24,607 nucleotides of DNA from a virus. Made by a program: the position numbers and the translations under genes. Numbering within the stretch: position 1 is the stretch's first letter; each line of letters opens with the position of its first letter. The stretch covers positions 1 through 24,607 of the IMG/VR virus record IMGVR_UViG_3300031646_000019; one strand, given 5' to 3'. The notes beneath the pieces were generated by a model. It searched no databases and was not told the origin of the DNA. It saw nothing but the letters and a program-made list of their open reading frames with translations. Positions 5,366-12,839 of this stretch are shown here, in pieces.

Positions 5366-6800
5366 AGACCTGCTTCACCTCATTAAGATAGAGGAGGAAC
5401 TGCTCAAGAGAAGGGAGAAGGACCTACTAGGTTCTATCTCTGCGAACGATAGGCAGCGTGACTTCATAAACGCAGACAGCAAGGAGACCATGCTCACTGG
5501 TGCTAACCAGGCGGGCAAGTCTACGGCTCTCATGATGAAGTTCACCTACCACATGACGGGTCTGTATCCTTCATGGTATACGGGCGTGCGCTTCGACAAG
5601 CCGATCCAGGCTGCGCTAGGAGGAGAGACTGCGCAATCAACACGTGACTTGTTAGTCAACCGTCTCATTGGCCCACCAGAAGACAGGGGTGCTGGCTACT
5701 TCCCAAAGGGATCATTTGATCCAGAAAAGGACGTCACCCGCATGACTGGCGGTGTGGCTAATCAGATCGACTACTTCAGGGTCAAGCACTTTGACGCTGA
5801 CGGTGACTTCGACGGATACAGCAAGGCCTATGTGTTTTCTTACTCTACGGGGTGGCGCAGACTCCAGGGCTACTCACTAGACTTGGTAGCGATTGACGAG
5901 GAACCTGAAATGATGGTCTACGAGGAACTGTCTGCACGTACGAATGCTACTGGTGGATACGTAGACATTGCAATGACTCCCCTGCGGGGTGAGACTGAAC
6001 TGTACTTAGTGTTCGAGGCTGCCACGGGCGATATCAAGCGACTGATCAACTACGACATAACTAAGGCTACGCACATGGCTGTGGAGCAGCGTAACCACTT
6101 GTTGAAGAAGTATGAGAACAACCCATTCGCAGAGGCACGTCTGTACGGAAGGCCTGTCGCTAGTCAGGGGTTGATTTACAATGTGCCGCACGAGGTGATT
6201 ACCACTGCGGACTTCCAGGTGGGCACCTACCACAAGCAGATCATAGGGATAGACCTTGCGCACACTACGGGTAAGTGGGCTGCTGTAAAGTTATCGAGCG
6301 ACCCGAACTCTGGCATTACCTACGTGGTTCAGGACTTCAAGTCTGAAAGGATGTCCGTCGCTGATTTTGCTAGTCGTTTGATAGGGATGGGTGGACGTGA
6401 GATCCCTGTGGCGTGGCCCCATGACGCAATGAGGGAGACCTCGTCTGGTACAGTTGTATCACAACTGAGGAAGTTGGGTGTCAATGTTCTTCCGGAGGCT
6501 GCTCATATGATAGACCCCATGACGGGGACTAAGACTCGTGCCTTAATGAGCGTAATAGAGAAGGCCTTGGACATGATGAATCAGGGCAACCTTTTATTCA
6601 TGTTACGTGGAACTAAGGAGATCCTGACAGAGATGCGGAGATATAGGCATAAAAGTGGGAAAATAGTTCCAAGGCAGGAAGATCATTGCATTGACTCCTT
6701 GCACAAGGCGGTTATGATGCTACACCTAGCGAAGCCAGGGAATGCGAGGGCGCAGATGCGATCCTTCAGGCTACCTGAGCAGGACTTCTTTGGAGGTTAG
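5355..6800 (+). CDS. terL: Terminase large subunit
   Basis: This 481-residue packaging motor has an N-terminal ATPase with Walker A TGANQAGKST at 48-57, Walker B LDLVAIDEEP at 175-184 (D181, catalytic E182) and a coupling motif MTPLRG at 207-212. The C-terminal RNase H-like nuclease shows IIGIDLAH at 296-303 (D300), WPHDA at 354-358 (D357) and EDHCIDSLHKA at 442-452, which cut concatemers. The ATG at 5355 overlaps the small subunit gene by 11 bases. Its GAGGGG (5335-5340) is 14 bases away, but a TAGGC-TTA-GCCTA hairpin at 5341-5353 lies between and may shorten the effective distance. The length fits podovirus terminases that lack long extensions. Confidence 0.95.
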   Translation: MENEDLLHLIKIEEELLKRREKDLLGSISANDRQRDFINADSKETMLTGANQAGKSTALMMKFTYHMTGLYPSWYTGVRFDKPIQAALGGETAQSTRDLLVNRLIGPPEDRGAGYFPKGSFDPEKDVTRMTGGVANQIDYFRVKHFDADGDFDGYSKAYVFSYSTGWRRLQGYSLDLVAIDEEPEMMVYEELSARTNATGGYVDIAMTPLRGETELYLVFEAATGDIKRLINYDITKATHMAVEQRNHLLKKYENNPFAEARLYGRPVASQGLIYNVPHEVITTADFQVGTYHKQIIGIDLAHTTGKWAAVKLSSDPNSGITYVVQDFKSERMSVADFASRLIGMGGREIPVAWPHDAMRETSSGTVVSQLRKLGVNVLPEAAHMIDPMTGTKTRALMSVIEKALDMMNQGNLLFMLRGTKEILTEMRRYRHKSGKIVPRQEDHCIDSLHKAVMMLHLAKPGNARAQMRSFRLPEQDFFGG

Positions 6801-6801
6801 A

Positions 6802-8400
6802 TTGACCGAAGTACAAGAACTGTTAGCCAGGTTGAGCACAATGAAGTCTAGTCGGGCGAACCACGAGAACGCTTGGCAGGACATATCGAACTATATGATG
6901 CCCTTTAGGGGCGACATAACAACCAAGAAGGCTAAGGGCTCGCAGAGGGTCCACCCGGTATTTGACTCTACTGCCATGATTGCCGCAGATCAGTTAGTCA
7001 ACTTCATGAAGGGTTCATTGCTACCACCGTCGCAGGACTGGTTGAGGCTTGTTCCCCCATACGACTTCACGCACGACGACGTTGCCAAGAAGACTTTAGA
7101 CATTACGGCTCAGCGAGTGCTCGCTCAACTGGCGGACAGTAACTTCTATAGCGAGGCTACGTCTGTGTTGAGGGATCTGATTGTTCTGGGCAACGGTACT
7201 CTAATGATCGAGGAGGACACGTTAAGTCCTAACTCCAACAACGGTATAACCTTCGAGTCCGTTCCTATAGGTCAGATGTGGTGGTCTCAGGGTAAGGGTG
7301 GTCGTGTCATAATGGTCGCCCGAAGGTACCAGATGCCTGCTATTGACGCAGCCCGTTTCTTCAAGGACCCAGGACCAGACGCATTGCAGAACCTTTCCCA
7401 GGGTAAGCAAATGGAACTTGTTGATTACTATCAGTTTGTGTTCGAGAACGAGAACCGGGTGTTTGGTGGCCTACCTGCAAAAACAACCAAGAAATATCGG
7501 AGTCTTTATGTCAGCGAGACGGGAGGCGGTCGTATACTTAAAGAGGAAGGCTATGACATTCCTCCATTCGTCGTGAGTAGGCTTCACCGTGTAGACGGCG
7601 AGGAGTACGGTCGTGGGCGTGGACACTTGGCCCGTGCGGACGCTAGAGGGCTAAGCGAACTAAGGAGACAAATACTTATTGCCGCAGGCAAGGATCTCAA
7701 CCCGCCCCTAATGGTTGAAGACGACAGTATGGTTGACATGGACCTGACCAGCGGGGGTATGCTAGTAACACGACCACCCGTAAAGATATCCCCGAACTAC
7801 CTCCGCAGTGGCGCTGACTACGCTGCTGCCGACAAGATCGCCAGAGACGACCGTGACCAGATCCGACAAGCGTTCCTCTCCGACGTTCTTGCTGAACCTG
7901 CCAGTCAGCCCCGTTCTGCTGAAGAGTCCAGGCAGCGGCAGGCTAGGAGCCTTCAGAGACTTGCGTCCGCCGCCGATATCATTAACGACGAGTTCCTTGG
8001 TCCAACAGTCCAGTCTGTGATTGGTATCATGGCGAGGAATGGTAAACTCCCCGAAGCGGAGGCTATGGCTTCTGCGGTAGGAGGCGAGGTTCAGGCGGTG
8101 GTGCGATTTGCTTCCCCCTTCTTCTCTGCACAGAAGCAGGAATCGGCTGGACGGGTTATGTCGTTCTTGGAGCGCAGGCTTGCATTGTTCCAGGCGACAC
8201 AGGATCCTGCATATATCGAGGACATTGACCCGGACCGCTTACGCTCCTTTGATAGTAGGATGTCGGACGTTCCGGCGGAAATCTTTAGGAGTCAAGAGGA
8301 GATAGACGAGATCAGGCAGGCACGTGCTGAACGTTCTGCCCAAGAGCGTATGCAGCAAATGGAACAGGACTCACCGCAACAAGGGGGACAGGGTGGATAA
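6802..8400 (+). CDS. Portal protein (podovirus head-tail connector)
   Basis: This 532-residue protein matches the size of T7 gp8 (536) and its layout. The start region has SSRANHENAWQDISNYMMP and FDSTAMIAADQLVNFMKGSL (around residues 16-72), which parallel the T7-type connector opening, followed by PPSQDWLRL. The rest is a helical-beta core, and the C-terminus is glutamine/glycine-rich (QQMEQDSPQQGGQGG). Twelve copies would form the packaging channel and docking site for the tail adaptor. I chose a TTG start at 6802 because GGAGG at 6792-6796 lies five bases upstream; the in-frame ATG at 6742 has no proper site and lies inside terL. The end overlaps the next gene by eight bases. Confidence 0.92.
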   Translation: MTEVQELLARLSTMKSSRANHENAWQDISNYMMPFRGDITTKKAKGSQRVHPVFDSTAMIAADQLVNFMKGSLLPPSQDWLRLVPPYDFTHDDVAKKTLDITAQRVLAQLADSNFYSEATSVLRDLIVLGNGTLMIEEDTLSPNSNNGITFESVPIGQMWWSQGKGGRVIMVARRYQMPAIDAARFFKDPGPDALQNLSQGKQMELVDYYQFVFENENRVFGGLPAKTTKKYRSLYVSETGGGRILKEEGYDIPPFVVSRLHRVDGEEYGRGRGHLARADARGLSELRRQILIAAGKDLNPPLMVEDDSMVDMDLTSGGMLVTRPPVKISPNYLRSGADYAAADKIARDDRDQIRQAFLSDVLAEPASQPRSAEESRQRQARSLQRLASAADIINDEFLGPTVQSVIGIMARNGKLPEAEAMASAVGGEVQAVVRFASPFFSAQKQESAGRVMSFLERRLALFQATQDPAYIEDIDPDRLRSFDSRMSDVPAEIFRSQEEIDEIRQARAERSAQERMQQMEQDSPQQGGQGG

Positions 8401-9280
8401 GTTTGACGCTCTCATAGGCGCTCGCTCCGGCTTCAAGGGTCAGGAGTTAGTGGACTTCAATAAGGGTGCCAAGGAGGCTGCGGCCAAGGGTGCTTTGTCT
8501 GGCTCGGTGACAGCAAGTTATCTAGCGCCTCTACCATTGAATGTCGCATACAAGGCAACGAGAGTGGCGTTCCTTGGTTTAAAGAACTGGAAAGTGGCGA
8601 GAGGCGCCAAGGTGATTGGGGACGCAGCGGCGGCACAGAGCAGACTAAGCAACCCCAAAATGCACAAGGTTATTAGTGTTGCGGGAAAATCCTTAGCAAG
8701 GTTTGGGAAATTTATGGAACGAATGACTAAGGCTGGACGCAATGCAAATGGTCTCCCTAGAGGATCAGGTCCACCTAGAGATCTCCGCCATCGAGTAACC
8801 CAAATGGTAAGCGAAACAGCAACCAGACTCTTGACTGCTCCAAAGCCGTTCGCAATCTTTCGTCCAGGAACCACAGGCGGAAGAACTCTGCAATCGGCCA
8901 CCCAGTTCCATAATAAGGCGAGGTGGGGGCAGAAAATGCCCACTGTACGAGTGATCCCTCAGGGCACCGATCAGGTCGGAATGCTGGTCGCCAGCATTAT
9001 GGGTAAGTCAGATAACCATTTTAAAAGGACCAGGGCGGGGCTAGGTGTACTGGACAAACTATACTATGGGGCTGCCAGGAAAGTCGGGACGTCTGCTCCT
9101 GTTCTTTTCGGTAGGGTCCAGTTAATGCGAGAACACGTTTCCAATAACACGGCTATTGGTGAGATGAATAATAGAAGCCCTCGTCCCGTTTCCCGAGCGT
9201 ATTCTACCCAGCCCCCGTGGTATGACAAGCATATCCCAAATCCAGGCTGGGGATGGAGAGAGAAGAATGTTACTAAATGA
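8393..9280 (+). CDS. Highly basic virion-module protein, unknown function
   Basis: I do not recognise this 295-residue protein. By my count it has about 49 lysine plus arginine against 16 acidic residues. Residues about 32-63 (GALSGSVTASYLAPLPLNVA) are alanine-rich and moderately hydrophobic; the rest has many short basic segments, prolines and glycines and looks extended. A DNA-condensing or packaged core protein is a reasonable inference from charge and position between portal and Bbp19-like genes. The start is GTG at 8393 with AAGGGGG at 8381-8387, overlapping the portal end; 14 bases at the 3' end overlap the next gene. The middle appears more AT-rich by eye than its neighbours, which could mean later acquisition. 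Confidence 0.75.
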   Translation: MDKFDALIGARSGFKGQELVDFNKGAKEAAAKGALSGSVTASYLAPLPLNVAYKATRVAFLGLKNWKVARGAKVIGDAAAAQSRLSNPKMHKVISVAGKSLARFGKFMERMTKAGRNANGLPRGSGPPRDLRHRVTQMVSETATRLLTAPKPFAIFRPGTTGGRTLQSATQFHNKARWGQKMPTVRVIPQGTDQVGMLVASIMGKSDNHFKRTRAGLGVLDKLYYGAARKVGTSAPVLFGRVQLMREHVSNNTAIGEMNNRSPRPVSRAYSTQPPWYDKHIPNPGWGWREKNVTK

Positions 9281-9527
9281 GGCATACCTTGCTGTATTTG
9301 ATAACCCTGCTGGCGTGCGGGTTCTAAAGCACTTAGATTCCATGTTCGGCGCCAGGGACACGCTGGAGCCTGAAGAGTTGATAAACAAAAGCCATGAGTC
9401 TGAGGGGTCTTTGTCAAGAGTCCCTATAGACCCAGTTGCTATGGCTAAGAGGCAAGGATTGCGTTCTGCGTATTGGAAGATATGCGCCATGATAGAGAAC
9501 GCTAGAAAAGAGAAGAGCAGTGGATAA
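9267..9527 (+). CDS. Bbp19-like small structural protein
   Basis: This 86-residue protein begins MLLNEAYLAVFDNPAGVRVL and ends with a helical RSAYWKICAMIENARKE segment. This resembles the short Bbp19-like proteins found beside the portal and scaffold genes in podoviruses such as Bordetella phage BPP-1, whose pattern is an aromatic-VF-x-PxG-xxVL start and an R-x-x-x-x-x-I end; the match is from memory. The ATG at 9267 has GGAGAG at 9255-9260. It overlaps the gene before it by 14 bases and the scaffold gene by eight, so all three are probably coupled. Its exact place in the particle is not known. Confidence 0.7.
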   Translation: MLLNEAYLAVFDNPAGVRVLKHLDSMFGARDTLEPEELINKSHESEGSLSRVPIDPVAMAKRQGLRSAYWKICAMIENARKEKSSG

Positions 9528-10284
9528 TAGCGAGGACCCGGTGGCCGAAGATAAGATCCTGGGCAAGTTTGATAACGTGGACTCTCTTGCTAGGAGTTAC
9601 CAGGAGTTGCAGAGTCGTATGGGTAACTCTGTTCGTATCCCGAATAATGAATCGTCCTCTGAGGAGACAGCGGCGTTTTACCAGAAGATGGGAATGCCGG
9701 AATCTCCTGACGGTTACACAGTGGGTGAGGGTATGGAGGAGATGCTGGAGGGCTTCAAGCCCATGGCGCACTCTGCCAACCTAACGCAGCGACAGTTTGA
9801 CCACTTTGCCAATGCACAGGGTGAGGCAGCAGCAGCGGCGGAAGAGTCACTGAAGGCTTCAGAGGGCCGACTGAAGGGTAAGTGGGGAGACAACTATGAG
9901 ATGTCGCAGGGGGTAGCAGCGGGTGCGGTCGAAGCCCTTTCTGAACACAGTGAGACTCTAGGGGCGGTGCTGGCTGGGGTTGACCTCCGTGACGAGGGAT
10001 CTCATGAGTTATTTACAACCATCGGGCAACTGCTCATGGATGGCAACGCACCAACACAAGGTCAAGGAGACAGCATGGCTGGAGAGACTGATGACATGGC
10101 TATTGCCATTCGTGTCCGGGAACTAATGAAGACGAAGGCGTTTTCTGACATACGGGACCCTGAGCACGAGAAGACTAAGGTTGAGTACTATGAGAAGATC
10201 ACCCAGTTGGTGAACCGTGGCTATGAGGGAGTGTCTGACGCTCGCCTCAAGCCGAACCCGTTCAGGGGGGTGGGACTTGAGTAA
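9520..10284 (+). CDS. Capsid scaffolding protein
   Basis: This 254-residue acidic protein starts with ILGKFDNVDSLARSYQELQ (about residues 13-31) and AAFYQKMGMPESPDGY (about 51-66), the hallmark of phage scaffold proteins that lie just upstream of the capsid gene. The middle is helical and alanine-rich, and the C-terminus (KVEYYEKITQLVNRGYEG, then basic residues) is the likely capsid-contact end. It would direct procapsid assembly and then leave. The GTG at 9520 has only a weak GAAGAG site; GTG at 9541 with GAGG at 9532-9535 is a good alternative and would remove seven residues. Confidence 0.88.
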   Translation: MDNSEDPVAEDKILGKFDNVDSLARSYQELQSRMGNSVRIPNNESSSEETAAFYQKMGMPESPDGYTVGEGMEEMLEGFKPMAHSANLTQRQFDHFANAQGEAAAAAEESLKASEGRLKGKWGDNYEMSQGVAAGAVEALSEHSETLGAVLAGVDLRDEGSHELFTTIGQLLMDGNAPTQGQGDSMAGETDDMAIAIRVRELMKTKAFSDIRDPEHEKTKVEYYEKITQLVNRGYEGVSDARLKPNPFRGVGLE

Positions 10285-10339
10285 CATTAGTGTTGGAAAA
10301 CCTAAAGAGGTACTTGACAAGGATAAGGACAAGAAGTAA
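10277..10339 (+). CDS. Possible 20-residue peptide before the capsid gene
   Basis: A TTG at 10277, overlapping the end of the scaffold gene and preceded by GGGGGGTGGGA, opens a 20-codon frame beginning SNISVGKPKEVLDKDKDKK. The composition is lysine/aspartate-rich. It contains the -35 box and spacer of the capsid promoter, and its stop falls in the -10 box, so it may be coincidental. Confidence 0.25.
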   Translation: MSNISVGKPKEVLDKDKDKK

Positions 10340-10342
10340 TCT
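10314..10342 (+). promoter_or_regulatory. Promoter for the major capsid gene
   Basis: TTGACA (10314-10319) is followed after 17 bases by TAATCT (10337-10342). The -35 is perfect and the -10 keeps the key TA...T positions. The start would be near 10349, about 130 bases before the capsid ATG. A weaker alternative is TTGGAC (10431-10436) with TAATAC (10455-10460). An extra promoter here would raise capsid protein output. Confidence 0.45.
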
Positions 10343-10481
10343 AGCAATGCTCCATAACCTTCGGGCGGGGCTGGCACCAGGGAAGACTGGCGAGTAGGGT
10401 AAGCGTAGTTACCAAGGTAGGCCCATATGTTTGGACAACCTTCCGTAGCAAACTTAATACTTTGTTTGGAGGAAATGTCTA
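10340..10481 (+). promoter_or_regulatory. Untranslated leader of the capsid gene
   Basis: This 142-base gap is the longest in the late operon. It holds short possible hairpins (GGTAA at 10398-10402 with TTACC at 10409-10413; CAAAC at 10449-10453 with GTTTG at 10464-10468) and ends in GGAGGA at 10468-10473, eight bases before the capsid ATG. No terminator with a U tract is visible. Confidence 0.4.
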
Positions 10482-11849
10482 ATGGCATACGTAGGATTTG
10501 GCACTGGTTCTTGGCCCGGCACCACAGGTGACGGCGTCGCTAACAGTGCATCTAATAACTACACACAGTTGTTCAAGACCGCTTATGCGGACATGATTCG
10601 ACTGAAGGCGCAGACCTTACATTCTGCTTTGTCTGATACCTGCATGCCCGAGGTACTTCGTGGTGACCCCCTGATGCTTGACTCGTACAAGTCTGTAACC
10701 CTGACGACCCGTGACCGTGGTCAGCAGTACGGTGCCGACAGTACTGGCGGAGACAAGGCGTACAAGGAAACCGACAACGAGCGTAGAGAACTTCGTCCTG
10801 AGTTCCATGAGTTCGCTGAACTCTTTGATCCTCGTGACGAGCGTGCTCTCATGCGTGCGATCCAGCCTGACGGTGCTTATGTTGCCAACGTGGCAGCGGC
10901 GTTCAACCGCAAGAAGGACGAGGTTATCCTCAATGCCTTCAGGGGTCCCGTGACTGTCAATGGTACGGCTTTCGCAGACAGCACCACCGTTGCGTTGCAT
11001 GCTTTCCGCAAGGACTGCGATCTCGCTTACGGTAGCACGACTGCGATTGCTGGCGGACTGGCAGCGGGTTCTTCTACCGACCTGCTTGGTGGACCCGCCG
11101 ATGCGAGTGCTCCCGATGATAACTCAGCGTCTGGCGACAACATCGGCGGAACTATTGGTGCAGCCGCAGCCGCTGTCCTTGCAGCAGAGACTTACACTGG
11201 CGGAGTGTTACCCGCCTTCTCCCTTACACAGGAGTTTGGTTGTCAGCAGATCGTCGAGGGTGACATTCAGACCATCGGCAGTACTGGCACTGGTGCAGGA
11301 ATCGTTGGTACTGATGCGGCACAAGGGCTTCACATCAAGAAGTTGTTGACTGCCCTCAATGTTCTTCAGACGAACGGTGCTTGGCAGGGACAGCGCATTT
11401 ACGTTGTGCTTCACCCGGATCAGGTAAATGACTTGATGCACGAAGTCCAGTACACCAGTTCAGACTACAACGCACTTCAGCCGCTCATGTACGGGCAACC
11501 TGTTCCGTTCCTGGGTTGTGAGTTCCGTGTCTGCAATCAGATTCCGCAAGAGACTGTTCTCTCCGGCGTTGGTGCTTCGGCTCTCCAGGATCCAGCCTCA
11601 GCCAATAACGCATACGCAACTCTGTCCTTCGAGACGGCCACGAACGGTCGTTACGTTTGGATGTACACGGAGGATGCGAACATCTTCGGCATGGGTGACG
11701 AAATGACGGTTCGATTCGACGAGATCCCAGACCGTGGGTACTCCTTGCAGTGTTACCACGACTTCAGTCTTGGTGCCGTTCGCATGGACCCCAAGAAGAT
11801 GGTTGCGATCCCCTGTCACAAGGGAACTGCCGCAGTAGCCATCGCCTAG
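10482..11849 (+). CDS. Major capsid protein
   Basis: This 455-residue protein follows the scaffold gene and has its own promoter and the best-spaced GGAGGA site in the operon, as expected for the most abundant virion protein. Features typical of podovirus capsid proteins with the HK97 fold include a helical N-terminal arm (YTQLFKTAYADMIRLKAQ), a spine-helix region (ALMRAIQPDGAYVANVAAAFNRKKDEVIL) and the late segment RIYVVLHPDQVNDLM. Residues about 190-240 are a glycine/alanine/serine/aspartate-rich insertion that could be a flexible surface loop. The assignment rests on position, size and overall pattern. No frameshift signal for a longer form is evident at the end. Confidence 0.9.
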   Translation: MAYVGFGTGSWPGTTGDGVANSASNNYTQLFKTAYADMIRLKAQTLHSALSDTCMPEVLRGDPLMLDSYKSVTLTTRDRGQQYGADSTGGDKAYKETDNERRELRPEFHEFAELFDPRDERALMRAIQPDGAYVANVAAAFNRKKDEVILNAFRGPVTVNGTAFADSTTVALHAFRKDCDLAYGSTTAIAGGLAAGSSTDLLGGPADASAPDDNSASGDNIGGTIGAAAAAVLAAETYTGGVLPAFSLTQEFGCQQIVEGDIQTIGSTGTGAGIVGTDAAQGLHIKKLLTALNVLQTNGAWQGQRIYVVLHPDQVNDLMHEVQYTSSDYNALQPLMYGQPVPFLGCEFRVCNQIPQETVLSGVGASALQDPASANNAYATLSFETATNGRYVWMYTEDANIFGMGDEMTVRFDEIPDRGYSLQCYHDFSLGAVRMDPKKMVAIPCHKGTAAVAIA

Positions 11850-11856
11850 TTTGATT

Positions 11857-11868
11857 GAGGGGACCCTC
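11857..11868 (+). promoter_or_regulatory. Small hairpin over a ribosome binding site
   Basis: GAGG (11857-11860), the probable ribosome binding site of the next gene, can pair with CCTC (11865-11868) directly before its GTG. The stem is only four base pairs with a GGAC loop, so the effect would be mild. Confidence 0.25.
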
Positions 11869-12297
11869 GTGACAGGTAAGACACATTACTGGTCGCAAAA
11901 GTGCTTGTCACTGATCGGTGGTGCATCGGTCACGGGGGTCACTACGACATGGATTGCTCTTCTCACTGCGAACCCAACTGGGGACGGTGAGGCTGCAACG
12001 GATTGCCCGGGTCTAACCAGGACCCAGGTATACACGAGTGGCTCCACTGCTCCGTACTGGTCGGCGGTGAAGTCAGAGGGTGACAAGAAGTTAATCGACA
12101 ATGTAGGCACTGTGTCTTGGTTTGCCGGAACAGCCGAGAGTGGTTGGACGCAAGAGATCATTGTGGGCATAGGTATTTACGATGCTGCTACAGTTGGCAA
12201 TCTGCTATACTGGGAAGCACTTGACGCAAACATAACAATAGCGCCATTGGAGGAGTTAGCCTTCGGTACTGGCGCAATAAAAGTGAGGGAAGACTAA
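11869..12297 (+). CDS. Minor virion protein, Gp80-like fold
   Basis: This 142-residue protein has the pattern TTWIALLTANPTGDGEA early, then VGTVSWFAG, GWTQEIIVGIGIYDA and GNLLYWEAL late. It resembles a family of short phage structural proteins (Gp80-like, often labelled tail fibre or decoration protein) with LFTxxPT...W...GIYDA...GNLLYWG. The similarity is from memory and the role is not fixed; a head or head-tail decoration protein is the most likely. GTG at 11869 is chosen with GAGGGG at 11857-11862, six bases upstream. The following gene seems to be a diverged relative. It lies one gene after the capsid, with 19 bases between. Confidence 0.7.
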   Translation: MTGKTHYWSQKCLSLIGGASVTGVTTTWIALLTANPTGDGEAATDCPGLTRTQVYTSGSTAPYWSAVKSEGDKKLIDNVGTVSWFAGTAESGWTQEIIVGIGIYDAATVGNLLYWEALDANITIAPLEELAFGTGAIKVRED

Positions 12298-12298
12298 T

Positions 12299-12808
12299 AT
12301 GGGACTAAGTAACTTAGGCGAGCAGGTTTCACTGAACAGACTGTTCTCTGCGGACCAAACCCCAACAGCAAGTACGGTACAGGAGGATATGGGTCCAATC
12401 GTGGCGTCCCCAAATACTGTAAAATACTTCATTCACTTGCATGCCGCCACGGCTACACCAGCGACCGCCCCAACCGAGTCCGACATGGGGACTACCTATA
12501 CAGGGAGCGCCAACTCTCCTGGCGTGGTGTACGCAGCACAACAACTCACCTTCGATCCGTTGACTGAGGCTACTGGTACTGCCACTAACGTTATTTCCCT
12601 AACCAGCACCGTGACGTTCACGACTTCCGCCGCATCCGACTGGCCTGTTATCGCCTACTACTCGATCCATGCATGTGCAACGGCAGCAGCAGCGGCCACC
12701 GCCAATATGATCTTTTACGGCACCTTCGCCACTCCTGCTACTGTGGGCCTGGGAGATACTGTGCAGATCGTTTCCGGTGGTACTGGACTTGCCATAGCCG
12801 CAGAGTAG
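12299..12808 (+). CDS. Second small virion protein related to the preceding one
   Basis: This 169-residue protein has TVKYFIHLHAATATP, SPGVVYAAQQLTFDP, TSAASDWPVIAYYSIHA and MIFYGTFATPATVGLGD. These segments follow the same order as the short Gp80-like virion family (early strand, aromatic-W region, GIYDA-like segment, GNLLYWG-like segment), so it is probably a diverged relative of its neighbour; that is inference from pattern only. It is rich in alanine and threonine and nearly free of lysine and arginine. The ATG at 12299 has GAGGGA eight bases upstream and starts one base after the previous stop. Its stop codon touches the anti-ribosome-binding-site arm upstream of the next gene. Confidence 0.68.
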   Translation: MGLSNLGEQVSLNRLFSADQTPTASTVQEDMGPIVASPNTVKYFIHLHAATATPATAPTESDMGTTYTGSANSPGVVYAAQQLTFDPLTEATGTATNVISLTSTVTFTTSAASDWPVIAYYSIHACATAAAAATANMIFYGTFATPATVGLGDTVQIVSGGTGLAIAAE

Positions 12809-12834
12809 ACCTCTTGTGGTTGCATAAGGAGGTC
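12808..12834 (+). promoter_or_regulatory. Hairpin hiding the ribosome binding site of the repeat-adaptor gene
   Basis: GACCTC (12808-12813) is a perfect complement of GAGGTC (12829-12834), extended by TT with AA around one bulged G. The 3' arm contains AAGGAGG (12826-12832), the ribosome binding site for the GTG at 12840. The 5' arm starts at the last base of the upstream stop codon, so a terminating ribosome would open the hairpin. This would couple translation of the two genes. Confidence 0.5.
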
Positions 12835-12839
12835 GAGGG

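Noticed and set aside
8518-9490. Long minus-strand frames (8518-8943, 9064-9490)
   Set aside because: They lie opposite well-supported plus-strand genes with proper ribosome sites and overlaps, and show no recognisable pattern.
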